Of a stretch of DNA of 64,000 bases, positions 25,378 through 38,100 are shown one piece after another. This stretch comes from Neospora caninum Liverpool. Taxonomy: Eukaryota; Apicomplexa; Conoidasida; Eucoccidiorida; Sarcocystidae. Every line of letters starts with the position of its first letter. Position 1 is the stretch's first letter. The DNA lies in NCBI RefSeq assembly GCF_000208865.1, contig NC_018394.1, forward strand, positions 1,199,635-1,263,634. The letters run 5' to 3'. The notes under the pieces are model-generated. The model ran no database searches. It was not told the DNA's origin and saw nothing but the letters and a program-made list of their open reading frames with translations. The translations under genes and the position numbers were made by a program.

Positions 25378-27169
25378 AATGGCGTCCGAGAGCTTATCTC
25401 TCAACTCTTTGCTTTCGGCTGGTTCCTCTCTTTTGACTCATCGCGATGCCCCGAGGTCGAGCAGAAAACGCGCGAGAACGTCGACACGCATACTCATCGA
25501 TACATCATACACATTCCTATCTCCGCATCCATGGCTATATATATATATATATATGATTGTATATTTGTCTACCCGTTTGTGTGTATATTTTTGTCTATAT
25601 CTACTTTTTTGTACATATGTACACATGTACATATATACATATTTGTGTATATAACGTATACCTGTGGACGTGTTTGGTAGCTCGTAGCGAAATGTCACCT
25701 GCGTGGGAAGAGAGGTTTGAACCGCGATGTGTGTCAAGAGAAAGGACCAGGGGCGACAATTAACGACGGGCTAGCCTGGCCTCGATTCGTTGAGTCCAAG
25801 ACCGCGAATGCGAGAAAGGGCTACGCGCGTGCCGCAACGAACAAAGAAGGAAATCGAGACGTGCGTCACCCAGACACATATTTGCACCCGGGAGGTTCAT
25901 CGCTTCCTCCCTTGGGGTGGGCGTGTCGAAATGTGTGCATCTGAGCTTAAAAGAAAGAAACGTTGCAGGTCCATTTGTGGCGACGGGTCTTTCCGACGGG
26001 GTATTCTTTCCCTCGTGTGAGGGTCCGTAAGGCCTCGAATCAATTGATGTGAAAAACCGGTCGACTTTGCTGCTCTGCGCGGCAAGCGGGCGGCAGGACC
26101 GTGGGAGCGGGGGGAGGGGGGGGGGGCGTTTTCGAGTTTTAAAGAAGGCGCACAAATTCCGCTACCTAGCGACGCAAAACCCCTCCGAGTTTTCTGGAAC
26201 CTCTCACCCGCCATTTGCGCGCATGTCACATGTTTTCGAACGATCTAACGGGATGACGGGACACACTCATACAAACGCCCTTCGCCGCATGCGCGTTGGG
26301 CCCGAGGCGTGCATCGACACGTGCAGGGACGCAGCGAAAAGCGTGGAGACAGGAAGACATGTAAGCCTGTGCCGGGGTGCGCTGATGCGCCGAGCGAAAG
26401 CCGCGCATCCCCGGAACCTGAAACACCGGTTCCTCTTCTTCCTCGTCGGGACATACTGACACGTTTCTTTCTTGAAATCGCTTCGGCTGAAAATAATACC
26501 TGTCCAGTTCAGAGTACAAAACGCCACACACGCATCCCTCGCAGTGGCGGAAAATACCTGGAAGGCGCTTTCCCAGATTTCTTTCGCTCCACCCGCCCCC
26601 CCTGTGGAGTCGCCCGGTGAGGCGCCGACTTTCCTTCTCGCCGTCGTCCCTCTCCCTGCGCGCTTCGACCTTCGGTTCACACGCCGGCAGAGAGTCCGGG
26701 GAGGCAGACTGCAGAGCGTCTCTCTTCCAGGAGGCAGGCAATAGCCATAAAGCCAGCAGATGCATGCGGCACCTTCCCGCACGAAGCGAACGAACGCACG
26801 CTAGACAAATCAGCGCTCACGCGGAGGCCGCTCTGCACAGATTGGATACGGCTGCCAGCCGAATCCAATCTCTGTAGTCCTCTCCCTGAAACGGCCGAAA
26901 CGTTGTGTCGGGTAGAGAGACGGCTGCGCCATATAGCAGACGCAGCCACCTACACGCAGTGCGAGTTTTAAACCTCCAACGTGTCTTTTCATAAGGGACC
27001 TACATATCGGTACACGGGTATACATCGATCTATACACATGCATAAATATATATATATATATAGGTTTTACCAACCACCGAGGAACGATACGGTACAGTTC
27101 CTCATCTCTTCGCCTTTATCTCCGCTCTTTTCCCCGGTTTGCAGACGTGTGAGTCGCAGTCTCCCGCGT
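25378..27169. other. Convergent spacer between the WDTC1-like and lipase genes
   Basis: About 1.8 kb between two stop codons; probably both 3' UTRs. It holds a TA/TG-rich microsatellite at about 25535-25665, a G-rich run at 26101-26127 and a short TA tract near 27045-27063. ORFs here are short and show no domains. I see no gene. Confidence 0.6.
26101..26127 (+). other. G-run with quadruplex potential
   Basis: A guanine-rich stretch with runs of 3, 6 and 11 G separated by one or two bases, in the convergent 3' region. Four or more G3 tracts can be drawn, so a G-quadruplex is possible. This is inferred from the pattern only. Confidence 0.4.
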
Positions 27170-27657
27170 CTAGTCATGGTCTTCTTTTTCGGGTGTCTTC
27201 TTGTCTTGGAGAGTCTGTCGCTTTCTCGGGCGTTCGGAGTCGTCGGTTGACTCTCTTGGACGTTTCCGCAGCTGGAAAGGCCTCAGCAAACTGAAGCCTT
27301 TCGGCCCCGGTCGCGTGGAACGTCTGACCCCGGCGCCCATCAGCAACAATCTGTAGCCTTCCTGCAAACCGCGCATCCCCTCAGGAATGTGCGGCGGCGA
27401 CGTCTGGAACTCCGGTGGCACCAATGGAAAGGCCAGAAAATTTGCCCACCTGAAAAGCGGAAACACCGTGGAAACAGGAAACGCGAGACTATGCAGGAAG
27501 GGACACGGGCATCGAAAGAGGAAAACTCGTATCTACACAGGGAGAGGTACGCAACGCAGATAGATGCGTCATGTTCACACGGGTCATGCCCCCTCATGTC
27601 CACAAGTCAAAACGGTATATCGAGTGCCGTCTCTGCACCGAAACTCAAGTATATACA

Positions 27658-27697
<40 letters not shown>

Positions 27698-28205
27698 GTG
27701 GTCTGCGTATATACATCTATATGTATGGATGGATGTATGAATGTATATTTAAATGCAGTGCGTCCGGGGACGATCGCAGACGGTTGAGAAGCGAGAGTGT
27801 GTGTCAGTGCATGCACATATTTCTGGTTTCGTCTTTCTTACCCGATGTGCTTGTATCTCTGGCTGAGTAAGCCCAGCGACGCCGCGTAGATGTGGGAATG
27901 CGTCATCCCAAAACTGACTGTTGGATCGAGGAGGGGTTGGATCCCGAACGTCGCGCCGATCAACCGCGTTTTCTTGTCTTGGCTTCTCCTCGGTTTCTTC
28001 CATATGGACCCATCGAACGGGAACGGTGAGGTGAACGAAACCTTGTAGAAATCCTCAAGCTTCAGCTGAAACAAAAACGGGAGAGAGGCAAGGCACGCGC
28101 GTCACTTACCTTGCGTAAATACATAAAAAAACAAACCAACTGTGCACGTATGTGCACGCTCATAATTCCCCCCAAAACCTGCATACACAGACCGATGCAT
28201 CCACA

Positions 28206-28245
<40 letters not shown>

Positions 28246-31200
28246 AGGTGCCTCGTATATGTACCTATATTCATCGGTTTACATGGCGGAGTATTTGTCT
28301 ACCTCTTCCGTAGGATATCGTCAAAGAGCCGAAATACAGTCGGTAAACAACACGACATGTGCTTTCGCTTCACCTAGAAGCAACAAGAGCCTTGTCTGTC
28401 CTGGGCGCATGCGTGTACAATAGTGCAGGTGCCCGCTAGGCGGTCCCGCGACGCCGTGTGCCTTTTCTGCGCGCCAACCTGTTTCGTTGGGTTCGACATT
28501 TCAGCTCTTTGCTGAGTTCCGAGTTCCCCGTTTCAAACCCACAAGCACAAACAGTTAGACTGTTCCTTCTGCGCCCGCTTTGCAATTGGTCACGGGCGCA
28601 TCTGCGGCGTAGACACGCGCCTCCTTCGCTCCTTCCTCGAGCGATCCCTCCAGTCGCATTCCTCGCACGTTCATGCAGGCGCAAGTCGCGTACCATCACC
28701 ATGTTCCGATCCTGTGCAAATTCCGAGACGTTGAAGAAGAACGGCACTGGATCGCTGTCCGAGACCACCTCGTGGATGACGAGCCCCGTCGCTCGGAATT
28801 CGTCGTACATCTTCTGTGTGCACCACTGCATTCAGAGCAAAAGCGCCGAAAAAGCGACACAAAAAAGCAGCCCCGTGTGACGCATGTCAACGCCTCGACG
28901 GCAGGCACCACCCACAAGAATGCTGGACCTGTGTCGTGGCCAACAGCAAATCCTCACTCTCAAACAGCGCCACAGACATCTATATACATACGTACATATA
29001 TATATATATATATATATACTTGCGCGCACCGGTGTATAGAGAGAAATGTGTCCATGCATTGGCGCGAAGCGGAGGGAAGTAAATACAAAGGGAGAGGCTT
29101 GCCAATGTTAAGTATGAAGTCGAGGCACACGTACGCGTGTCCGCTGGTGTGTGAATGACTGCGTATGGGACGCGCGCATGGAGCAGAGCCACGAGACAGT
29201 TTTAGTTGCTTACGACGGGCGTTCCAAAGACGACGACGTATGCCCGGACTCTGCCGCTTTCAATCTCCTCTTTCATGGTCTTTGCGAAGAAGAACGCCGA
29301 CATCTCGGCAGCGACTCCGCCCTGGGAGTGTCCCGCAAAGACGACGGTGAACGGATGCGCGCGCGACCGCTGCTGGTACGCCTGCCACAGTGCGTCTTGG
29401 CTAGGCAGCGACGAGGAGTCCGCCGAAGAAGCCGGGGACACGGGTGATGTCAGTTGCGAAATAAAGTCTTCCATTCGAGGCCGATACGACGTACGGAAGA
29501 GGATTCCGTACCCCCGATGAACGAGCGCGTCCGGAGCGTCGCTTAGCGCCAGCTCGCGCTCCATCGGCTTCGCCAGGCGGTTCACCAACCACATCTGCAG
29601 GACGCAACAAGCCGCCCGAGTTCTGAAGCTTTTTAAGAGGCAAAAACTTCCGGCAGGGACGCGACGAAACGGAGAATCGACAGCCAGAGCGCGCGACAGC
29701 CAGCGAGAGACGAACGCAACGCCGCCCCAGGAGTGACTCTCGAGTGCTCAGGACGCGTCTCCGAATACTCCGGCGACCGCGGCCGGTCTGGTCCCCTTCC
29801 CGCGGACGCCATCCACGATGAAACCAAGCGCCAAAAACACAAGGGAGAGAACTCCCCCCAAAGCAAACACCGGACGCTGCGAAAGCGGCGAGCCACGCAG
29901 ATGGGGGCAAGGCTTTTCCTCTGCTCACCTTGGGCATCGTCGTGGGTTTGAAGGCCCAGACAGCGTCCACGAGGTTCCCCTGGACTGCTTCGTGAGCCTT
30001 GTCTTGCTTCGAGTCGTCCCGCTCCCTCCGTCGCTGTTCGCGCAGCCGCCCCACCCCTCCTGGCTGCTGCTGTCTCTTCTTCACGCGTTCCAAGAGATGC
30101 GACGGCGTGTAGAGTATCCCAAAGGGAGCGTCGAAGGTGTACGAGAACGTCGCGTCTTGTCCACACTGGTCTGGGTAGATCGACATCGATCGCCCCCGAT
30201 ACAGGAACGTCTTGGGCTTCGCAATGGGTCGAACGCGGCCGCCCTAACAAGCGAAAGGAAACACGCAAAGCACAGGTTCTTTTTTTGGCGCTCGATCTCA
30301 GCGGGCATGTGCGAAGGGACGCAGTTCCAGGCAGAAGCCCAGTTGGTTCTCCAAGCGCGTGAACCCGCCCCCTCCCTGGCCCATTGTCCGTCGCTGGAAT
30401 CAACTCCGCGGGACAGAGTCACCCAATCAGCGTCTAGCAAAGCCGGGACATCCTTCGTAACATGACCCTTCTCATTTCCGTTGTCCTTCACGCTTTTTTA
30501 AGTCGTCTGCTCACGCCGACGTCCCCACACGCACCCATCTCGTCTCCATCCCGCCTACTCCCCCTTTTGAGCCCCACTGTGACATGCACCACGGAAGCTC
30601 GCGTCTCTCCGTCCACACATCCGAGATATCTCCTCTCGTCATCTGTTGAGTTTGTTTCCGCGTCCTCGGTGGACTCGGCGTCCGCTCTATACTCCCCTTC
30701 CGAACCGCCCGAGAGACGGCGACCACAACAGCAAAAACACCTGGCGTTCACCGCCCGAAAGGAGCACGCGGCGGAACGCAGGGACCGTCTCCCCACGGCT
30801 GGCTCTGGGAGTTCGGCTCGGCAGTCCCGAGTGCTTGCTGTTCCGAGCCCGCGAGAGCTCTGCCTTCCGCCCCGTTTCACCCCCTCACCCGCGACTGAAA
30901 AGGTTTCCCGGCCGCAGTCATGTTCGCGTAAAGGCCCTCTGCGAGGAAACCCCACGGATTCTGCTCTTCGCCTCCGGTCGTGGCCAGGTTGTCGCTTGGG
31001 TCCAACTCGCCCATGTGGCTACGAGGCGGCGGCACAACCTCGAACGGATTGCTCTCGCTTCCGTCGGGCTGCGGAATCACCTCGAGCGAGGTCGGGTCAA
31101 TATTCTTGAAGCGCCACACGCCGTTCGCGTATCGAACCGGACCTGGGCAAACGGAGACACGACAGGCGTGCAAAAAAATGGAGGAACGACGAGGCCAAAC

Positions 31201-34200
31201 TGCCTGCCGAAGCATCGCAACGCGAATCCGGCGCCGCCGGCGACCCAGAAGAAAGACACGAGGCAACGCAAGAAACGCAGAAGACGGGAGGGGAAGCCAT
31301 GTCCCAGTGAGCGAACCAAGGAGAAACAAGGCACTTTCCGCACCCCAGCTCCCCGTTCCCGTTTCTTTCTATGCGAGGTCCAAGACGCGAAACCCAAAGG
31401 CAGACAGACACGCCACACTCACGGTGCTCGGTGACTCTGTGGAGGCCGACCGTGCTGACAGTCCACCAGGGAAAGAGATGGTCGACGTCTCGGTGTTTCG
31501 TCCAAGGCCACAGAAAGTCGGCGCGCGAGACTTCGATAATGAGGAACCACACCGTATGCCATAGCCGGTACAGGGCGAGATGCGCGCCTTTGTCTTCCAC
31601 GGCTTCAGGCAAGTGTGGCGCGACGGTGACCTGAACAAAAATCGCGCGAGCAGAGACAGGACAGGGCGCGAAACCCGGAAGCCCATTATGTCTCCGTACT
31701 TAGAGACAGGAGGCTGTGCCGGAGAGGCGGCAGAAAGGCACCGATGAAACCCCCTCGTATCCGTGCAGAGGCCTGTCTGATGGAACAAACAGCAGCGCAC
31801 CTGCAGTGAAACATAATCTACAGCCATGCGCACATCCACACGGGAAGAAGAGAGAGCTCTACAGGGAAACTGCACGGCACACAGATGTAGATCTACGTAT
31901 TCATGGGCAGTCATACATATATGTCCACCGCGCCGGAAACGACTACCCCGGCGAGATGCTCACACACAAACACAGACACGCAAACACAAACACAGACACA
32001 CACACAGACAGAGACAGACCGAGACAGACAGACAGAGACAGACAGACACAGACACTTGAGGAAGGCCTGCGAGGGGCGGCATGGTCAACCCCGAGTAGGC
32101 ACATCGACGCAAATTTACATATACAACTTGTTTCTCGGGCGAAGACATATAGCACCTCAGACGAAATGGCGCACAGGTCGACGCGGGCGAGGAACGCGTC
32201 AGCGCGGTCGCACTTACTGTCAAACGGCGCGGCGGGTTGTGCGGCAGAAGTATCTCAGCACGCGACTTGTCCTTGAGAAGCCAAGCAAATAAAGGAAAAT
32301 CTGGCCAGCTGGAGGGGTCAGTAGGTGCGACGTCGTATCCTTCTGTATACAGTTCGCTGTAGTGCACGTGGGCTTTGCATCCAAGAGCTGCATGCAAAAG
32401 CAAGCAGAGCGCGGAGGACAGGGCGTGAAGAGAAAAGGGACACGAAAAGGAAAAGGGGAGGAATCCTCGAAGATCCGCAGATGGCGAGAAAAAAACGCCG
32501 GCGGTGAGGCAAGAAGAACGTCTCGTATATCTCTTTCCCTCACGCAGCCTTTTCGACTGCTTCAGCAGCCGGGTTATGTGGGCACGGCCCCGCTGACAGG
32601 GACGTCGCGCCACTCCCAAGACTCGCTGTCCTTCCCTGCATTCGTCTCTCGACGCGTGTCTCTCCCGCGCGTGTCTTGTTTTACTCTTTGTGTCTCTTCG
32701 CTTCTCTGCGTTTTGAAATCTGTTCCGCCGAATGGAGAGACCTCGGCCACCGTGTTCGGACGGTCGGTGTCGACCTCCCTCCTCGGAGAAATGTCGCGTG
32801 CCTCGTGTTCGCTCGGCGTGTATCCCAGCACACTGGAAACCCTGGCTGTCCTTCTCCCTTCACACCGTTTTCCTCTGCCTCCGCTTCCCTTATCCTCGCG
32901 CTCTCCACTCGCTTACGAATGAACATGGCGTTTTCCATGGCGTCGGTGTTGGTGACATTCTCTGCCTCAATCACTGCGTTGACGGCTTTCCCCAAGTTCA
33001 ACGGTCCTCCGTTTCGCTGTTGCTTCTTGAGCTCCGCGACGAGGCGCTGGACGAGGCCCCAGACAAAGCTGGTCAGGCGCTTTCCGAGCAGGCGGCTGGC
33101 CTTGTTCAGAAACGCCTGGCTTCGGTCAAAGATGTTTGTCGCAGAGTTGCGACGAGCCGCCGTCTTCTGCAGCGTCTTCTTGTCGCCCCCGTTCGACCCC
33201 CCCGACGCCTGGAACCCGCTGGACGACGAACCTTCCCAGTCGTCGGACTCCTCGAGGCCTGCGCTGCTGTCTCCTGCGCGTCCGCCGGCAGCCTCTGGCG
33301 GCTCGGGAGGTGGGCTCCGCCGGGTGCCTTCCAGCTTCTCACGGCTTTTCCGATCGCTCTTGGCCTCGCCGGCTGTCGGCCCAGGATGCTGGAAGCGGCT
33401 GTACCACCGATTTACCGTGTCGAGGGTTTTGAAGGTGAACCCGCCGGGTCGGAAAGGCAAAGGCGTGTCCGCCGGAAGCGTCCGTTCAAACGCATCTGCG
33501 AACCGGTCCCAGACGCACCCAAAGTCGGATGACCCGCCCTTTTTTTCCGGCTTCAGCCAGTGAAAGAGGCCCCCACATACTGCCTGGTGACGCACAGCTT
33601 CCGCGTCGAACAACGCGTCTTCGCCGAGGCGCCGCAGGTCGGTCACCACCGCGGCAGTCTCCAGGGTGTGCAAGGGGGGAAAGACGACGGAGAAAAAAGA
33701 CGTGGGAGGCAGGCGCGCTGCGCGGGAGGAAGCGGCTGCCAGCAGAGAAGCTCCTCTCCCGGAGGCCGACTCGCGACTGTCGCGAGAGGGAGAGCCCCCG
33801 GCCGGATTCTGAGATCGCAACGCGCGCGGCGTAGAGACCGTGGCGGAGGCGGACACATCTGCATGCATCCCGCCAGGGGGGGACGCGGAAGAGGAGGGAG
33901 AGGCAGGAGCGTCGAGGACGGAGGCGTGCGTCGAAGAAGCAGGTGTCTCGGCAGGCGTGAGATGCGAAGAAGAAAGAAGAGATTCAGGTGTCTGCAGAAA
34001 ACCCGAATCGAAAGCAGTGGTTGCAAGCGAGGAAAAACTCTTGGGGTACGCAGAAGAACGGTCAACCACAGAGCTGCCTGAGGCGTGTCGGCTACGTGAG
34101 TTCGTCGGATCGGCGCCTTCCTGGTCGTCGGGCAGTGACCTGTGCCCGTCTGCGTGGACTGGTGGGTCTCCATGCTCTCGCCGGTGGCGCCTCCGCTTGC

Positions 34201-35152
34201 CTTCGGGCGTGTCCGACTTCTTCAACGTCCTCCCAGAGGCCGCGTGCGCCGCTGCAGCTTCAGGCGACCGGCCACGCTGAGCGGTCGCGTAGGGCGACGT
34301 GAAGCGCGCGCCCCACACCAAGGGAACCGCGGTCGTTGTCCCTGACGAGGTCTGGTTCTCGCGATCCACTACGAAGGACCCCGGCGGAAAAAACACGTAC
34401 AGAGGGTTGAAAAAGTGGAAAGCAAGAGAGGCGTCTGTCGCCTCGTCGGCAGGGTCGGGGAAGCCCCGTTCTGTCGACAGCTCGTCTAGGCTCTGGGAAA
34501 GGTGGACTTCGTCGTCTCTTTCGTCCGAGAGACTGTGGGAGTGAAGGCGTGGAACGAAGAGCTCCGAGTCAAACGGAACGGGGCTCTCAACCGCCGTCGC
34601 AGTCCTCTTTAAGAGACTCCACATCGCGTCCGTGGGCGCAGCATTCGCCGAAGCGGCACCGGCCGACAACCGGGCTCTCTTCGGCCTTGCACAACCTGTC
34701 TTCCCTCCGCAGTGCGCGTCTCGTGGGTCGCGAGACGTGTCATACAGAAGGGAGGGCGAGTCGCTGGAGGAGTCATCGAAGCGCGCAGAAGGCGAGGACG
34801 GCAGCTGCGGGTCGGAGGCGCGCGGGAGGCTCGCGGACTCGACGCTAGGCGCCCGCGAAGCGAAGGCAGGACACGGGCTCTGGCCTTGAGCCTCGCAGTC
34901 CGAAGCGCTCTGCTGGGTCGCGTGCTTTAGGTTGGCATCGCCTTCTGCCTGCCTCCGGCTCGGTTCGTGGCCTTCTCCGTGGAGACTCGCTCCTGCAGAG
35001 CCTTGCTGCGCAGCGTCCGGCGTCTCTGTTACAGACGAAGCGATAGAAGGCGGAGCAGAGAGGAGGAAGAAGAGGAGAGAAGAGAGTAGGAAAGAGAGGA
35101 GGAGGGAGGCAGAAGGGGAAAGCAGAGTCGGGGATCGCCAAAGGCGCCCCAT
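27170..35152 (-). CDS. Secreted class 3 lipase-like alpha/beta hydrolase
   Basis: Nine exons (high to low): 35152-32917, 32387-32218, 31630-31423, 31142-30889, 30243-29929, 29594-29214, 28825-28694, 28065-27842, 27449-27170; 1,399 residues, all phases agree. The ATG context is CCACCATGG. Residues 10-40 form one hydrophobic segment (SLLLSFLLSSLLFFLLSAPP), a signal peptide or signal anchor. About 700 residues of Ser/Pro-rich, weakly conserved sequence follow in exon 1. The hydrolase part begins near residue 960 and carries the nucleophile elbow VVFAGHSQGGVAAEM (Ser about 1151), the class 3 aspartate motif VVSDSDPVPF (Asp about 1213) and a candidate histidine in MTHSHIYAASLG (His about 1290), in the order and spacing usual for class 3 lipases. 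The expected reaction is acyl-ester hydrolysis of glycerolipids in the secretory pathway or outside the cell; the substrate is unknown. The C-terminal tail is basic and charged. Exons 2-4 carry conserved-looking sequence of no family I recognise. Confidence 0.85.
27651..27702. repeat. (TA)n microsatellite, lipase intron 8
   Basis: TA tract in the intron 27450-27841. Similar short TA tracts occur in the lipase introns at 28208-28240 and 28987-29021. Confidence 0.85.
31960..32056. repeat. (ACACAGAC)n/(GACAGA)n repeat, lipase intron 2
   Basis: Interleaved ACACAAACACAG and GACAGA units in the intron 31631-32217. Antisense ORFs rich in Cys/Val/Ser over it come from the repeat. Confidence 0.85.
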
Positions 35153-38100
35153 GGTGGAGGAAGCGCGTGTTCAGAGAGCGAGTGGTGAGAGGAAGAAAAA
35201 GCGACCGGAAACAGAGGTCGAGGCGAAAAGATACCTGTCACGAGGAGTCTCCCTTCCTCAGTCCTTCACACACGCTTCTCTCGCTTCCTCGCGGAAGCGA
35301 CGAGCGGTACAATCGAGTTGGGCGGGAGAGAGGAAGGCCCGTAACTCCCGTCTGTTTTGAAAGAAGTCCCTTTAATCGGTCATGGACGGTCGCCTGACAG
35401 CTGCGTCGTGCCTCTCTAGCTCTCTCTCTTTCTGTGATTCTCAACCTGCCTCGTTTTTTTCTCCTTCCACAAGAAAACACGGGCGGTCCGGGGTAGGGTA
35501 AAAAAAACGGGGGACGAGTTCGCGGAACTACAGCCCGCCCGGATCGACCCAAAAGTGGACACAGTCGAGCTCCCTTGAAGAAATTTTGCGCAGCTTCAGG
35601 AGAGACGATGCGGAAAAAAGAAGTTACACTGGAACTGTCGACGCTGAGATGAGCGCGAGAGGCGCAAGAAAAGAACCTGCGACCAGGCCTAGGATCTCCT
35701 CTCTGTGCGTTCCCGTTCCCCTGAAGATCCCGCCTAGGGACGCAATGCTCTCTCGACGCGAACGACAAAATGTGACGAGTCCTCGAGTTTTTTCTCTTGA
35801 TTCTTGTGCATATCCCTTTCCTCTCGACTGATCAAAAATAGGTGTGGTTGCGCCGCGAAACTTCACAAACGGGTTCTGCCTCTCTCGGGGAAGAAAACGC
35901 TCGATCGGCCGCGACGGAAAGCTGTGCCCGCCCCATTTACGGCTGCATGACCGGCGCGCTCTCTTACGGGAACGCGAAAAGAACATCGGCCCTCCGCGCT
36001 TTTGGCAGGATATCGAGGGGAAAGCCGCGACTCGTCCAAGCTCTCTCGGTTCGCCCGGGGCGTGGCAGTGTAAACGCTCTCTAGTGGAAGGATTTGAACG
36101 TGTGCGATTGTTCCCGTGAATCAGAAGGCAAGGAACAGAGTGTGCGCCGCGGCGGCGTCGAGAGACCGGCTCGATCCGCTCCATGAGAAATGCGACAGAA
36201 CACCACTCTCTCTCTCCGCTCACGGTGATACACAAGCCGTTGCCGCGCCGATGGCGCGCGCGCTCGGACGGCGAGCACAAAGCCTTCTCGGGTCACTTCT
36301 CCGCGGGAAACGGGCAAAAGACGGTGTTTCCGGAAACTGGAAAGACGGGAAAAGGAGCCTGGAGAGTCTGCAGCAATCAGGCGTTCTCTCCCGCCGCTCG
36401 CGCACAGTTTGGGGCCCGAAATCGCCGCGGCCTTCCCCTCCGCTGGTCCTGAGTGCTGAGAATAAAAACGGAAGCGACACACACAAAAACACACGAGCGG
36501 CAGGGATTTTTGCATCGACAGGTTTTCTGGGATCCTCGCAATCAGGCGATGTCAGGCGCGCGCTGTCGACAGGTTAGCGGCGCATCTCTCTCCTGCGCCT
36601 GGTTTCCCTCTGCGACGGCATACCGGCTCGCTCCGCCGGTCGGGGGGTTACCCAGCAAGGACTCCGTGGCACGCGTGTTTCAGATCTTCACATGATAAAG
36701 TTATCGGCTACTTTTAACCCGGCATGCCGCACAGTGGCGGAGAGGAACATATGCCACGGTTCTCGATTTCTCCTTTCGGACATGCGAGATTCCGTCGGAA
36801 CACACCACCTGCCTGGATGTTTCACTCGCACTCGCCAACTAGCACTCTCTCACATGTGAATGCATCCAGAGACAGAGCAAATGAATCTACCCAATGTATG
36901 CACTGTATGTACGTTTGTCTTGTCTGCGAGTGTGGATAACGGCAAACGATTCAAATCGCCGGGGACGTTTGCGCTGCGATTTCAACGCACACAGACAACT
37001 GCCTTCTGTCGCCTCAGCAGGGCAACATTTGAACGGCACTTGGAAACAAAGGAGGTGATTTGCAGCAGTGTGTAAACATATTCAACAGAACTACAATGTC
37101 CACGCTCATGGATCCAGTGTCCAGGACAAGCTGGCGCTTAATAACGATTCCAGCTTCCGGCTAAACTCCACATTAAAATGAACGCATGTAAACGGGTCTT
37201 AAACACACCTTTTGTCATGTCCCGGCAGCCCAAGAAAGTTCCTCATTTGCGTTTGTGCAGCAGGCACACACAACACCTATATATATATATATATATATTA
37301 CATATATGCATACATAGTACATACATATCAGAGGCAGTGGCAAGTACGTTTTCCTACAACGAGTGATGTAGATATCATTCTCTGCTGAACCCAAGGTAAC
37401 AAGGTGGTTCCCCTGCAAGACTCGACAAGCCTTCCTCTGCTCTCTCACGCGTCCTAGACCTAGGAGCTGTCTGTTGAAGGTTTCTCAGTCCCACAAAGAA
37501 AAACACTTCCAACGGGCAATGTCTCAGTATTGTGCGAGGTGCGGAACTCTGCTTTCGAGGCGGCGGCAGGTTCTCGATTTGCGCGAATGTGAACAAACGC
37601 TGAAAACGTCGTTTTGTGATCGAGGTTGTCGCTGGCCGTTGCCAGCATCGTTCAGAAGAGGTATCTCTCTGCCTTTCTTTTTCTCTGTTTCTCGTACCGG
37701 AATCATAGAGGGCTTGGCTGTATGTATCTCAAATCTGGAGGCATACTCGGTATCGTGGGTGCACTTTTACTGGGGAATATATACGACGACTAGTGGTTTC
37801 GCTCTTAAATGTCTTTGTTTGCCGGAACGATAGCAAGGGCACAAGATGCTTCCGAAGTATATCTAAATGCTAGAGTGATACGAGTAATTATTTGGCGTCG
37901 TTTTTTGTGTCAGTGGAGCATTCAAACCCTACACTGGATACGTTTAATGTCAACTTACTACAGACCATGGGACCGAAAAAATATGATCTACAGCAAACTC
38001 CGTTCACGGAAATCAGCAGGCACGCTATCTCTCTAGTGCCTGTCGAGTCTCTCAAGGAGGATTAGATCCTGTTATGGTATAACGGACGTGAAGGCGGTCT

